Source: Microcoleus sp. FACHB-672 | Lineage (GTDB): Bacteria > Cyanobacteriota > Cyanobacteriia > Cyanobacteriales > Oscillatoriaceae | NCBI RefSeq assembly: GCF_014695725.1 | Contig: NZ_JACJOU010000027.1 | Location: 1-64,000, forward strand | Direction: 5' to 3' | DNA: 64,000 nucleotides | Shown: positions 36,674-47,465 of the stretch, one piece after another | Numbering within the stretch: the stretch's first letter is position 1 | Layout: each line of letters begins with the position of its first letter | Notes under the pieces: model-generated | What the model saw: the letters and a program-made list of their open reading frames with translations, nothing else | Told to the model about the DNA's origin: nothing | The model's database searches: none | Position numbers and translations under genes: made by a program

Positions 36674-37456
36674 ATGCTAGAAATCGCCCTACTTGAAAAA
36701 ATCTCACAAAACTTTCAGAAGACGAAAGATTTGATTACAGAGACTACTGACAAAGCGAAGACATCTTTATCTGAAACTGCCGGCAGCACAAAAGACACGA
36801 TCACCCAAACAAGCAACCAAGCCTTTAGTAATTTCACTGAATCCACAAATAAAGCAATAGAAGGCGTTACTGGCATACAAGAAAAAGCCAAAGGCGCTTT
36901 TTCTGAAACGACAACGAAAGCGGCTACTACTTTGACCGATACAGCTAACAAAGTAGTTAATAGTGCTACCGAAGTTGCCGGCAAAGCCAAAGCATTTAAA
37001 GAAAACACATTTCAACAAGCAGAATCTCTCAATCGTTCTCTTTCTGAAGGCATTCAATCAACTATCAGTTCATCCCTGAATGTTTGGATTGCCGATCACC
37101 CCAGACTTATTTGGTTAGTAAATCATCCCTTGCAAACAGCGGGTATTTTACTTTTAATCATATTCCTTTTTTCAGGATTGCTCAAAGCAATTTCCAGTTA
37201 CACAGAAAAACTTTGGTTATTTTTACTGCAAGCTCCATTTAAACTGATTCAGTTCATTTTTGGTTTGGGTTCTAAATCTCTAGGGAAAGTAACAGCGAGT
37301 GGATTAGTTGCAACAAAATCAAACGAAATTTATACCTCTAGTGATCGTCAGGCGCGAATGACAAATATTGTAAGCCGGCTCACTCAAATTAAACAGGAAC
37401 AAGATTTACTTTTACAGGAATTAGCAACATTGATAAAATCAGATAAAGCCAGTTAA
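36674..37456 (+). CDS. LEA-like/coiled-coil protein with membrane anchor
   Basis: The 260-residue protein starts with about 110 residues of repetitive, Thr/Ala/Lys-rich amphipathic helix with an 11-residue-like rhythm (TKDLITETTDKAKTSLSETA, then similar units with TTTKAATTLTDTANK), resembling late-embryogenesis-abundant or apolipoprotein-type repeats. A middle segment (WIADHPRLIWLVNHPLQTAG) leads to a membrane helix (ILLLIIFLFSGLLKA) and a hydrophobic stretch (LWLFLLQAPFKLIQFIFG). The C-terminus (VSRLTQIKQEQDLLLQELAT) is a short coiled coil. A membrane-associated stress-type or membrane-shaping protein is an inference; no family was identified. It is monocistronic between murE and the methyltransferase. 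Confidence 0.72.
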   Translation: MLEIALLEKISQNFQKTKDLITETTDKAKTSLSETAGSTKDTITQTSNQAFSNFTESTNKAIEGVTGIQEKAKGAFSETTTKAATTLTDTANKVVNSATEVAGKAKAFKENTFQQAESLNRSLSEGIQSTISSSLNVWIADHPRLIWLVNHPLQTAGILLLIIFLFSGLLKAISSYTEKLWLFLLQAPFKLIQFIFGLGSKSLGKVTASGLVATKSNEIYTSSDRQARMTNIVSRLTQIKQEQDLLLQELATLIKSDKAS

Positions 37457-37688
37457 ATAGGTGCATCCCAGATTTTCCAAAATCTAGAGAGTAAGAGCAT
37501 TTTGCTCCCTAAAATACCGGCGAGGGGGCAAGATGCCGACTCTACAAATTGACAAAAATGAATGTTCCCAGTTAAGTACATTTATATAAATCCTAAATTG
37601 CTTGTCATAACCTGATCAGCCAAGATACCCATAAAGCAAGCTTTTAGGTTCTTTGCTTGTTCATAAATCATTTAGGTTTGCTATTTCT

Positions 37689-38669
37689 TTATAAAGAAAA
37701 CTGCAAGGAAAGTGGAAGATTGATCGTTTCTTGCATTTGAATTAATTTATTAAATAAGTTTAAAGTAGCCTCAATATTTTGAGTGTGATCTATAAATCGA
37801 AACGCTGAGGCAGCTAGGTAAGAAGGGTTCTGCTCAAAAGCAATCCATTGTCGTTTTAAAGTTTCAGCAACATATCCAGTGGTATTCGAGCCGGCAAAGA
37901 TATCAATAACGGTATCTCCGGGATCTGTTAAAAAGTTAATAAAAAATAGCGGTAGTTTTTCAGGAAACCGCGCCGGATGTGCAGTCACACCAATTGCCTT
38001 ACACATCTGAATGTATTGAGAGTTGCTTTCAGTATTAGGAATTTGTAATAAATTAGAAGGAATTGCACCGCCATTATCTATAGCAAAGCCGGCACTGATA
38101 TCATGCCCTGAAGGTCGTTCCTTCGGCTTATAATATTTAGCAGGATTTTGCTGCAGTTTTTTCATGCGCTCTGAATAAGGAACCAAAACATTCTTCACAT
38201 TAGCTTTAGGGTAATCAGTTTTTGACAGCCACCAAACCGTATTGACAGCATCCTTAACCCGAATTTTCCGCTTATTAACCCATTCAATCGGCGACGGTAA
38301 CTTAGAAGGGTTATGCCAAAAAAACTCCTCAGCTAGGCGAAAATCTAACTCATCGCATAACTTAATCAAAATTCGGTAATTGTAGAGTGATCGAACTGGA
38401 CGTTTACTTTGATAAGCGCCACCCAAATCAAGAACAAAACTGCCATCCGGTGCTAATACCCGATACACCTTTTTACAAAAAGCAAAAAGCCAATCTATAT
38501 AAGCATCCTGATCAACATTTCCATAACGCTTCTCACGTTGCAGAGCAAAGGGAGGGGAAGTCATGACTAAGTTTATCGAATCGCTTTCAAGCTCATCGAG
38601 TAATTCTAGGGAGTTGCCGGCATAGGCAGCACCGCAATTTGTCGTATATAAAGCTTTTACAAGAACCAT
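37689..38669 (-). CDS. DNA methyltransferase, beta class, probably N4-cytosine, orphan
   Basis: The 326-residue protein is a DNA amino-methyltransferase in the beta order: the catalytic motif IV TSPPF (near residue 39) comes first and the S-adenosylmethionine motif I (DIFAGSNTTGYVAE, an FxGxxTT variant) is near residue 260. T-S-P-P-F is more usual for N4-cytosine than for N6-adenine enzymes. No restriction endonuclease lies next to it, so it is an orphan methylase. Cyanobacteria often carry an orphan m4C enzyme for GGCC; this could be one, but the target cannot be read from the sequence. The ATG at 38669 is the only sensible start. Confidence 0.87.
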   Translation of the reverse strand: MVLVKALYTTNCGAAYAGNSLELLDELESDSINLVMTSPPFALQREKRYGNVDQDAYIDWLFAFCKKVYRVLAPDGSFVLDLGGAYQSKRPVRSLYNYRILIKLCDELDFRLAEEFFWHNPSKLPSPIEWVNKRKIRVKDAVNTVWWLSKTDYPKANVKNVLVPYSERMKKLQQNPAKYYKPKERPSGHDISAGFAIDNGGAIPSNLLQIPNTESNSQYIQMCKAIGVTAHPARFPEKLPLFFINFLTDPGDTVIDIFAGSNTTGYVAETLKRQWIAFEQNPSYLAASAFRFIDHTQNIEATLNLFNKLIQMQETINLPLSLQFSL

Positions 38670-38955
38670 GCTTGATGCCCAATTCAGTTATGATAAGCTC
38701 CTAACAAGTTAACAATAGTTCAATGATGAATACCATGCTAGTAGCCATCATTGAGATTCTTAAATTGTTGTGCGGTTGCCACCCTCTCTCTTCTTCTTGT
38801 CTGGGCTGAATTGGTTTCGTGATCGCCCACCGGCATCATCAAAAGCAGTCAAGTATTAAACCAGATAATAGAGTAGGCGATCGCGGTTTTAGCCGCATGA
38901 GCCATTACATTTTGTGAAATAGTCAAGGGCCGATCTAGCACACTCATTTCCTAAT

Positions 38956-39285
38956 TTAAGCACTACGCTGCTCAGTGTGATTTTCATTAGGGGCGATTGG
39001 AATTAAATGAACCTCTAATCGCTGGTTGAGTGCACGCGCAATTTTTTGTAGCATTGAAAGCGAGTGCCCCTCATACTCAGCATCTTCAAGCCGAGCAATC
39101 ACCGACTGTTTTGTGCCAATGCGATCAGCAAGTTGCTGCTGGGTCAATCCTGCTTGCGTTCGAGTACGATAAATCAGTTGTGCAAGTTCTGCATTTAACG
39201 AAGATTCCTTGATCATTTCCTCCATTTCAGGATCTTCAGAAGTCATTTGTTGAAGGATCTTCAGTGCGTCATTTGTCTTCGCCAT
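38956..39285 (-). CDS. HigA-type antitoxin, XRE helix-turn-helix
   Basis: The 109-residue protein has a clear Xre/Cro helix-turn-helix: RTRTQAGLTQQQLADRIGTK followed by QSVIARLEDAEYEGHSLSML. The N-terminal 40 acidic residues probably wrap the toxin. It overlaps the 3' end of the RelE/HigB-like gene by 17 bases, with toxin first and antitoxin second, the HigBA order. It should bind its own promoter and neutralise the toxin. Confidence 0.88.
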   Translation of the reverse strand: MAKTNDALKILQQMTSEDPEMEEMIKESSLNAELAQLIYRTRTQAGLTQQQLADRIGTKQSVIARLEDAEYEGHSLSMLQKIARALNQRLEVHLIPIAPNENHTEQRSA

Positions 39286-39670
39286 CTTCTATTTCCTCAA
39301 CGTAGGTATGAACTGCTGGATTGGCTTCAAATTGCACCTTTCGCTGAATTGCTCGCTCAATCTCTGTATTAGGGACTTGATCCTCATCTTTTGTGATGGC
39401 ATGAGCCAAAATCGCCACATTCTGTCCAGAAAAGAAATACAAAATACGATACTGCACCCGGATATGCTTTGCTCGTAATTCATAAATTCCATCACGCAGA
39501 TAATCTGCCGCAGGTCTTCGCAATTCGTAACCTGTATTTGCCAGCTGTTGAATTCGAGCAACACAGTTGGCATAGCCTTTGCGATCTTGCTTCAGAAGAG
39601 TCTTGAGCCATTCTAGAACCGGGGCCGCGCTATCTTGATCCTGATAAAAAATAACTTTTGTTTCAGGCAC
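39269..39670 (-). CDS. HigB/RelE-type toxin (phage Gp49-like)
   Basis: The 133-residue protein matches the RelE-superfamily HigB/Gp49 group of mRNA-cleaving toxins that act on the ribosome. Characteristic segments are APVLEWLKTL, LRRPAADYLRDGIYELRAKH and IRVQYRILYFFSGQNVAILA. The start is GTG (39670-39668) preceded by GAGGG. A C-terminal extension (VHTYVEEIEDGEDK) is longer than in the smallest HigB proteins. Together with the overlapping antitoxin it forms one operon placed downstream of groL but separate from it. Confidence 0.87.
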   Translation of the reverse strand: MPETKVIFYQDQDSAAPVLEWLKTLLKQDRKGYANCVARIQQLANTGYELRRPAADYLRDGIYELRAKHIRVQYRILYFFSGQNVAILAHAITKDEDQVPNTEIERAIQRKVQFEANPAVHTYVEEIEDGEDK

Positions 39671-39776
39671 AGTCTTCGACCCTCGTAATCCATATCCAGT
39701 TTATCACAATATTGCTATAAGCGGGATACGATCATTCCTCACAGTAGACTGGGTTCAGGTTCCGCATCCTACTGAT

Positions 39777-39808
39777 AATAAAAAAGCCGCCTCTGTGTAG
39801 AAGCGGCT
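39777..39808 (-). terminator. Rho-independent terminator of groL
   Basis: On the minus strand a stem AGCCGCTTCT / AGAGGCGGCT (one G-U pair, loop ACAC) is followed by TTTTTATT. It lies about 75 bases after the groL stop. Confidence 0.88.
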
Positions 39809-39883
39809 AAAGAAATTCGCAAATTTAGATTGCAGCAACGATTTTGGGGTGCCGGCATATAGCCGGCATCCCAACTCTCTCGA

Positions 39884-41572
<1,689 letters not shown>

Positions 41573-41621
41573 TCAGAGGTCATTTGCCATCAGTCATTTG
41601 ACTGCCGGCATTTAACAAAAG

Positions 41622-41933
41622 CTATGAAACGATAGCAAGAATATCTTTTTCCGAGAGCAGAACGTATTCTTCGGTTCCCAGTTTGATATCGGTGCCGGCA
41701 TACTTCGAGTAGAGAACCTTGTCTCCTGGTTTGACTTCCATCTCTTGACGGGAGCCATCCTCGTTCCGCTTGCCAGGGCCAACTTGCACCACTTCACCAA
41801 CTTGGGGCTTTTCTTTGGCGGTGTCGGGCAGAAGAATGCCACCAGCGGTTTTCTCTTCCGAGGCAGTCACTTTAACAAAGACGCGGTCGGCTAGAGGTTT
41901 AACTGTGGAAACGCTCAGAGATACAGCTGCCAT
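41622..41933 (-). CDS. groS: Co-chaperonin GroES
   Basis: The 103-residue lid subunit shows the mobile-loop region [20 protein letters not shown] and the closing [13 protein letters not shown]. Length is normal. It is the first gene of the groES-groL operon. TAGGAG lies about 11 bases before the ATG at 41933. About 430 bp upstream hold the promoter, CIRCE and K-box. Confidence 0.98.
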   Translation of the reverse strand: MAAVSLSVSTVKPLADRVFVKVTASEEKTAGGILLPDTAKEKPQVGEVVQVGPGKRNEDGSRQEMEVKPGDKVLYSKYAGTDIKLGTEEYVLLSEKDILAIVS

Positions 41934-42120
41934 AAAAAATTCGCTCCTACTACAGGTTAAATTGAATTAAATTGAGAACGCACCTTTCTCAGAAGTCAGC
42001 CCGATATTTCCTTAAAGGCTGGCACTCGATTTTACCGACTCGCCGCTGATATATCCATCAGGGCTTCTCGATTTGTCAATCCTTCCGGGGTTGCGACTTT
42101 TTCTGAGCTGGTGTCTTGAG

Positions 42121-42147
42121 TTAGCACTCTCAACTCCTGAGTGCTAA
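42121..42147 (-). promoter_or_regulatory. CIRCE operator (HrcA binding site)
   Basis: The sequence is the perfect consensus TTAGCACTC, nine spacer bases, GAGTGCTAA. It lies 188-214 bp before the groES start. CIRCE is the known binding site of the repressor HrcA in cyanobacterial and other bacterial groESL promoters. Confidence 0.97.
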
Positions 42148-42175
42148 TTTACCTGAGTGAGCGCCCAAAGCGCAA
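42146..42175 (-). promoter_or_regulatory. Probable groESL promoter
   Basis: On the minus strand TTGCGC (42175-42170) and TAAATT (42151-42146) are separated by 18 bases, a sigma-70-like pair. The -10 element touches the edge of CIRCE, so HrcA binding would cover the transcription start. Confidence 0.6.
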
Positions 42176-42186
42176 CTAATTTTTCT

Positions 42187-42202
42187 GTACGGGTTCCCGA
42201 AC
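42187..42202 (-). promoter_or_regulatory. K-box upstream of groESL
   Basis: On the minus strand the 16 bases GTTCGGGAACCCGTAC fit the cyanobacterial K-box pattern GTTCGG-NNAN-CCNNAC in full. The K-box is a positive element reported for light and heat induction of groESL in Synechocystis. It lies just upstream of the predicted -35, the usual place for an activator. Confidence 0.75.
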
Positions 42203-42363
42203 TAACCTGTTATGTAGGCAATACAGTAGAAATACTTAATGTTTGCAGCCACTGTCAGGGCGATCTGCCGCTTGCCTCTAAGTCGCGGCAGGTTTAAACA
42301 AAACTTTTCTCTTAACCCTAGAGAGTCCTCTAACAAGATCCTCCTAACCTTTAAACGCTTAAT

Positions 42364-42888
42364 ATGACTTCGTCTGTCACTCAACCACCCCAGAGCGATG
42401 AATCTTTCAATAACCAAGCCTTAGCAGCTTGTGTCCAAAGCCTGGGACTGCCGCAAATTCAGCGACACATCTTTATCTGCGCCGATCAAACCAATGCCAA
42501 GTGCTGCACAAAGGAAGCCGGTTTGGAATCCTGGGACTATTTGAAAAAACGCCTAAAGCAGTTAAAACTTGATCAACCTACTGAAACTCGCCCCAGCTGC
42601 ATCTTTCGTACGAAAGCCAACTGCCTGCGAGTTTGCGCGTGTGGGCCAATTCTTGTGGTCTATCCGGATGGCGTCTGGTATCGCAATGTCACTCCTGAAG
42701 TGATCGAGCGAATTATTCAAGAACATTTAATCGGGAATCAGGTGGTTAATGAATATGCGTTCTTAACCCATCCTTTGCCACAACCCCTTGAGGTGCCGGC
42801 AGATTTAGCGCCGCCTATTGAACAAAAACCGGCACATGGCGAGACGCTAGAGCCGGTGATCCCAGAACAGCCGGCACCTAAACTTTGA
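42364..42888 (+). CDS. Thioredoxin-like [2Fe-2S] ferredoxin-domain protein
   Basis: The 174-residue protein has the thioredoxin-like 2Fe-2S fold: [12 protein letters not shown] near residue 38-50, then [20 protein letters not shown] near 86-105, which supply the cluster cysteines. The last 35 residues are a Pro-rich tail. Such proteins are common in cyanobacteria and resemble the NuoE-type domain; the electron partner is unknown. It is divergent from groESL and shares its upstream region. The start ATG at 42364 follows the sequence directly; no strong ribosome binding site is visible. Confidence 0.88.
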   Translation: MTSSVTQPPQSDESFNNQALAACVQSLGLPQIQRHIFICADQTNAKCCTKEAGLESWDYLKKRLKQLKLDQPTETRPSCIFRTKANCLRVCACGPILVVYPDGVWYRNVTPEVIERIIQEHLIGNQVVNEYAFLTHPLPQPLEVPADLAPPIEQKPAHGETLEPVIPEQPAPKL

Positions 42889-43144
42889 CAGTCGCCGGTT
42901 GAATCACAACGCGATAAAGGCGCAAAACTCTGAGATTTTTCCTCTCTCTTCCCGTATTCCCATATCCTGGCAGCCACACTGCCTTAATCCTAATTTCCTT
43001 AAAAGTAGCCAAGCACCGCCAAATCTTATATAATAGCACCATAGTAAAGTGTATGACCTCCGTATCTCTACGGTTGTTCTAAATTTAAAGGGGCATAATC
43101 TAAAAGAAATAGAGGCTTTTTCCTGATACAGAAAGGAAAAGCAA

Positions 43145-43882
43145 GTGCAGCCGCAGAGACATGAAATCGTATATTCTACTTATGAGAAAATCGCTCACAC
43201 AAACCCTAAATTTAGGCAATACGAGTTGCACAGTATGAAGGAAACCAGCATACGAGATCAACGTAGACTTTTACTGATTGATGATGACCCAAACCTAATT
43301 TTGCTCGTCAAGGATTACCTTGAATTTCGAGGGTATGAAGTCATCACAGCAGAAAACGGTCGGGAAGCGCTGGAGATTCTGGAACAAGAAAATCCAGATA
43401 TGATTATTTGTGATGTGATGATGCCAGAAATGGACGGCTATTCATTTGTACAGCACGTCCGGCAAGATCCCAAAACAAATTGGATTCCAGTGTTATTCCT
43501 TTCGGCAAAAGGACAAAGCCAAGATCGGGTGAAAGGCTTAAACACAGGGGCGGATGTTTATATGGTTAAGCCGTTTGAGCCAGAAGAACTCGTCGCGCAA
43601 GTAGAATCTTCCCTCAAACAAACAAACCGCCTGATCAATCATCAAAACAAAGCAGGAGATAATGGGCCTAAAATTCAGGTGCCCTTCGATGTGGAATTAA
43701 CTCCTACCGAACTAAAAGTCGTTCAGTTAGTGGCGCGGGGCATGGCAAACCGTGAAATTGCTGAAGTGATGAATGTCAGCCAACGGACAATCGAAAGCCA
43801 TGTCTCCAATATGCTAGGTAAAACCAGTCTTCACAACCGCACCGAGTTGGCGCGTTGGGCGATTGAAACCAACATGGCTTGA
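43145..43882 (+). CDS. NarL/FixJ-type response regulator
   Basis: The 245-residue protein has a receiver domain (LLLIDDDPNLILLVKDYLE; phospho-Asp in DMIICDVMMPEMDGY; Thr/Ser and Lys in VLFLSAKG and VYMVKPFEPEE). A LuxR-type helix-turn-helix follows (LTPTELKVVQLVARGMANRE, then VSQRTIESHVSNML). It is a DNA-binding transcription factor whose partner kinase is not adjacent. It resembles the Ycf29/Rre1 group in layout, but I cannot separate it from other cyanobacterial NarL-type regulators. The GTG at 43145 has AAGGA at good spacing; the ATG at 43235 would give a shorter 215-residue form that begins close to the receiver domain. It lies near groESL, which may be coincidence. Confidence 0.88.
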   Translation: MQPQRHEIVYSTYEKIAHTNPKFRQYELHSMKETSIRDQRRLLLIDDDPNLILLVKDYLEFRGYEVITAENGREALEILEQENPDMIICDVMMPEMDGYSFVQHVRQDPKTNWIPVLFLSAKGQSQDRVKGLNTGADVYMVKPFEPEELVAQVESSLKQTNRLINHQNKAGDNGPKIQVPFDVELTPTELKVVQLVARGMANREIAEVMNVSQRTIESHVSNMLGKTSLHNRTELARWAIETNMA

Positions 43883-44953
43883 GGCTGAGTCCGTGTATTT
43901 CAGGGGTGCAAGGGAGCAATTTGACGGTGTTCAAATCTGTGGGGTGAAGCACCGGCACTCACTCCACGAAATTACAAACGCTGCGGGTTACACCAAGCAA
44001 GTTCATTCAGTGTAATCTTCAGCGCCCACAATAGCGACAAGCTGACGCCAGTATGCGCTTATAGCCGGCAAACATAAAAAACACACTGCGCCGGTTACAG
44101 GCATCAGCATCAGGTTAGTTATCAGGTTTTTCGCCCTCCAATCCCCACCTTGGCTTCATTTTTGACGCGAGAAAGCTGGCGGTTGAGTGTTGCAACCGGC
44201 ACTTTTGCAAGAACTCGCCGATAAGACAAAGTATGAGAAAATAAATAGAAGGTTTTCGCCGGCTGTAACCTGTGGATGCCATAAAAACTGGCAGATTGGA
44301 CGTTCTGCTGTCATACACAGTACACCCATTGCCAACCAGTGCAACCCCACGGTTAACCTTGCAACAGGGGAAAATCGCCGCAGCCAAAGTAACCTGTAAC
44401 TCTTGGGCAAATACACTCTTGCGCCGCTATGCGCCGGCAAAAGCGCCCTCGGCTAGCATTTCGTCTGGCTAGTGTTTGACACACTCGCATACTCAGACAA
44501 AATTCTTACCCTGGCTTTCTCCAAGTTAGAGCGTGTCAATTAGAGGTAAAGTTGAAAGGTGGTGATGACGCAGTTCTGCGAAATCTCTCGCCTCGCTAAG
44601 CATCTATGTTGCTCAAAGGGTTACAAAATTATCATCCTAAAGGTGCTACTTAAATTAAAATCTGAAATATCTAGGAGAATTGCACTCTGTTACATTCAAT
44701 TAGCAGCCGATAACGTCTTACCATGATTAGCTAAGTGTTCATCCGCTTAACCAAAAGCGAGTGATCCGCGAGTCTAGGAAAAGCAAAAATCCCCGATAAG
44801 TACGATTAACAGGCAGTTTTGCCCAAATCGAACTGGCCGGTTAAACATCTAGTCCCTAAAAACTTATTAATAAGTACCAATTTTGAAAGGGAATTGCTAG
44901 AATAGGCTATTCTGCTTAATGTAGTTTTCTACAAATTTTAGACCTAACTTTCT
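43883..44953. other. 1.07-kb region without a convincing gene
   Basis: Both strands were read. Short frames (for example minus 44115-44440) have random composition and no ribosome binding site. I looked for tmRNA, RNase P RNA and the Yfr1 core and saw none. The region includes GCCGGC motifs and an AT-rich last 200 bp that probably serves as promoter for the LabA-like gene. It could host an unannotated RNA or a decayed gene. Confidence 0.4.
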
Positions 44954-45475
44954 ATGAATTATTCAATGAACCGTCTGTCTATTTTTGTAGACGGAAACAA
45001 TATGTTCTACGCTCAACAAAAAAATGGGTGGTTTTTCGATCCCAGAAGAGTGTTGGAATATTTCAGAAGTGAACAGCCAGAAGTGCGGCTAATCAATGCT
45101 TTTTGGTATACAGGTCTTAAAGATCCCCAAGATCAGCGCGGATTCCGAGACGCATTAATTAGTTTGGGCTACACCGTCCGCACAAAAATTCTGAAAGAAT
45201 ATTACGATGACTCCTCCGGACGCTACTCGCAAAAAGCAAATTTAGACATAGAAATTGTTGTTGATATGTTTAATACGGTTGACCAATATGATCGAGTAGT
45301 TTTATTTAGTGGGGATGGAGATTTTGAACGAGCAATAGAGCTGCTGCGTTCTAAAAATACTCATATCACCGTAGTGTCTACAGAAGGAATGATTGCTAGG
45401 GAACTGCGGAATGCGACAGATCGGTATATCGATCTCAATGAAATTCGCGACCATATAGAAAAGATAGATTATTAA
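44954..45475 (+). CDS. LabA-like NYN domain protein
   Basis: The 173-residue protein is a single NYN (PIN-like ribonuclease fold) domain of the DUF88/LabA group. The acidic active-site residues are visible in [23 protein letters not shown] and [17 protein letters not shown]. LabA in Synechococcus elongatus takes part in the output of the circadian clock through KaiC-dependent repression; most paralogues are of unknown role, and cyanobacteria carry several. The family predicts RNA binding or cleavage. It stands alone 101 bp before leuA; a second Met at 44966 is an alternative start. Confidence 0.9.
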   Translation: MNYSMNRLSIFVDGNNMFYAQQKNGWFFDPRRVLEYFRSEQPEVRLINAFWYTGLKDPQDQRGFRDALISLGYTVRTKILKEYYDDSSGRYSQKANLDIEIVVDMFNTVDQYDRVVLFSGDGDFERAIELLRSKNTHITVVSTEGMIARELRNATDRYIDLNEIRDHIEKIDY

Positions 45476-45576
45476 ATTCTTCTCCTCATTCCTTTGTTAA
45501 GGGTAAAGGATACAAGATTCCAGACAAAATAGACAATACACAAGAGAAAAAACTCAAGCTAGAAGAGGTACTTGAA

Positions 45577-47193
45577 ATGAAACCGATCCAAGACCGAATT
45601 ATCATTTTTGACACCACACTCCGGGATGGGGAGCAGTCCCCTGGAGCCACCTTAAATGTAGATGAAAAGCTCACCATTGCCCGACAATTAGCCAGATTGG
45701 GTGTGGATGTGATTGAAGCCGGCTTCCCCTTTACCAGTCCTGGTGATTTTGAAGCCGTACAGAAAATCGCGCAACTCGTGGGAACAGAAGATGGGCCGAT
45801 TATTTGTGGCCTCGCTAGAGCCACCAAAAAAGATATTGAAGCCGCTGGAAACGCTTTGAAACCAGCAGCCCATGCGCGGATTCACACGTTTATCGCCACG
45901 TCTGATATTCACTTAGAATACAAGCTCAAGAAAACCCGCGCAGAAGTGCTGGCAATCGCAGAAGAAATGGTTGCCTACGCCAAAACTTTTGTAGAAGATG
46001 TGGAATTTTCGCCAGAAGATGCCGGCAGATCTGATCCAGAATTTTTGTATCAGGTATTAGAACGAGCAATTGCTGCCGGTGCAACAACGGTGAATATTCC
46101 AGATACCGTGGGTTACACCACTCCCTCGGAATTTGGGGCGATCATTCGGGGAATTAAAGAAAATGTCCCCAACATCGACCAAGCAATTATTTCCGTTCAC
46201 GGACATAATGACTTAGGTTTAGCGGTTGCCAACTTCCTAGAAGCCGTAAAGAACGGTGCAAGGCAGTTAGAATGCACCATCAACGGCATTGGCGAACGAG
46301 CCGGTAATGCGGCGATGGAAGAATTGGTGATGGCTTTACACGTCCGGCGTCAGTATTTTAATCCCTTCTTAGGGCGTCCGGCTGATTCTGAAGCGCCTCT
46401 CACGAATATTGACACGCGGCAAATTTATAAAACCTCCCGCTTGGTTTCTAGCCTCACCGGGATGTTGGTGCAGCCGAATAAAGCAATTGTGGGGGCAAAT
46501 GCTTTTTCTCATGAGTCAGGGATTCACCAAGATGGCATTCTCAAAAACAAATTGACTTATGAAATCATGGACGCCCAATCTATTGGGCTGACCCAGAATC
46601 AAATTGTTTTGGGTAAACTTTCTGGCCGGCACGCCTTCCAAACCCGCCTCAAAGAATTGGGCTTTGAACTGTCAGAAACCGAGCTAAATAACGCGTTTAT
46701 CAAGTTTAAGACCGTTGCAGATAAAAAGAAAGAGATTACCGATTGGGATCTCGAATCGATTGTTAATGATGAAATTCAACAACCCCCTGAAATGTTCCGT
46801 CTGGAATTGGTTCAGGTTTCCTGCGGGGATCGTGCTCGTCCTACGGCAACCGTAACGCTGCGGACACCGGCAGGCGAAGAATTAACCGATGCAGCCATTG
46901 GCACAGGGCCGGTGGATGCTGTGTATAAAGCAATTAACCGCGTGGTGAATGTGCCGAATCAGTTGATTGAGTTTTCAGTGCAGTCTGTAACTGCCGGCAT
47001 TGACGCCCTTGGAGAAGTGACAATTCGTCTAAAGCACGGAGAGCGCGTGTTCTCTGGGCGCTCAGCCAACACTGATATTATCGTCGCTTCTGCCCACGCT
47101 TATGTAAACGCCCTAAACCGGCTTTACGTCGCATTGCAGCCGGCACCGGCTGCCGGTGAGGCATCACAGAGAGCAACCGCAACTCACTCCTAA
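45577..47193 (+). CDS. leuA: 2-isopropylmalate synthase
   Basis: The 538-residue enzyme condenses acetyl-CoA with 2-oxoisovalerate, the first step of leucine synthesis. The catalytic barrel begins [14 protein letters not shown]; metal-binding H-x-H is in [14 protein letters not shown]; the second signature is [17 protein letters not shown]. The C-terminal region from about 390 is the LeuA regulatory dimer domain, which binds leucine for feedback inhibition. The short linker and length match bacterial LeuA and not citramalate synthase. GAGGT lies before the ATG. It ends at a strong terminator. Confidence 0.97.
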   Translation: MKPIQDRIIIFDTTLRDGEQSPGATLNVDEKLTIARQLARLGVDVIEAGFPFTSPGDFEAVQKIAQLVGTEDGPIICGLARATKKDIEAAGNALKPAAHARIHTFIATSDIHLEYKLKKTRAEVLAIAEEMVAYAKTFVEDVEFSPEDAGRSDPEFLYQVLERAIAAGATTVNIPDTVGYTTPSEFGAIIRGIKENVPNIDQAIISVHGHNDLGLAVANFLEAVKNGARQLECTINGIGERAGNAAMEELVMALHVRRQYFNPFLGRPADSEAPLTNIDTRQIYKTSRLVSSLTGMLVQPNKAIVGANAFSHESGIHQDGILKNKLTYEIMDAQSIGLTQNQIVLGKLSGRHAFQTRLKELGFELSETELNNAFIKFKTVADKKKEITDWDLESIVNDEIQQPPEMFRLELVQVSCGDRARPTATVTLRTPAGEELTDAAIGTGPVDAVYKAINRVVNVPNQLIEFSVQSVTAGIDALGEVTIRLKHGERVFSGRSANTDIIVASAHAYVNALNRLYVALQPAPAAGEASQRATATHS

Positions 47194-47226
47194 AACTCAC
47201 TTAGACTGACAAAACAACACTGACTG

Positions 47227-47251
47227 GGGCGCAATTGACTGCGCCCTTTTT
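47227..47251 (+). terminator. Rho-independent terminator of leuA
   Basis: A 7-bp stem GGGCGCA / TGCGCCC with six-base loop is followed by five T residues, 34 bases after the leuA stop. Confidence 0.88.
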
Positions 47252-47350
47252 GCTTTCTCCTCAAAGCCGGTGGGCCAACGTCAAGCTTAAATCTGATAAC
47301 AAACGCTAAAACCCTATTAGACAGAGGATTCTACTGGGTTTGACATTTTC

Positions 47351-47371
47351 TAAAATCTAAAATCTAAAATT
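47351..47371. repeat. STRR heptamer array, TAAAATC x2 + TAAAATT
   Basis: Three consecutive heptamers (TAAAATC, TAAAATC, TAAAATT) are followed by GAT. The same array occurs just upstream of the sugar-kinase gene at 58641-58661, so this is a dispersed repeat. Confidence 0.75.
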
Positions 47372-47465
47372 GATTAAAGGCCGGTAGCTTTTGGGTAGAG
47401 TTCCGTTTAGTTCTTTAAAATTAAAAATTGCTGGAAGCTGACCTTGAACACTGAAAGTTTGACAA

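Noticed and set aside
44115-44440. Two overlapping minus-strand frames of 90 and 94 codons
   Set aside because: Random composition (Cys, Trp and Ser scattered), no ribosome binding site and no family.
43883-44953. Search for tmRNA, RNase P RNA and Yfr1 in the long gap
   Set aside because: No conserved core sequences (tag peptide region, P-RNA helices or the Yfr1 ACTCCTCACACC core) were found by eye.
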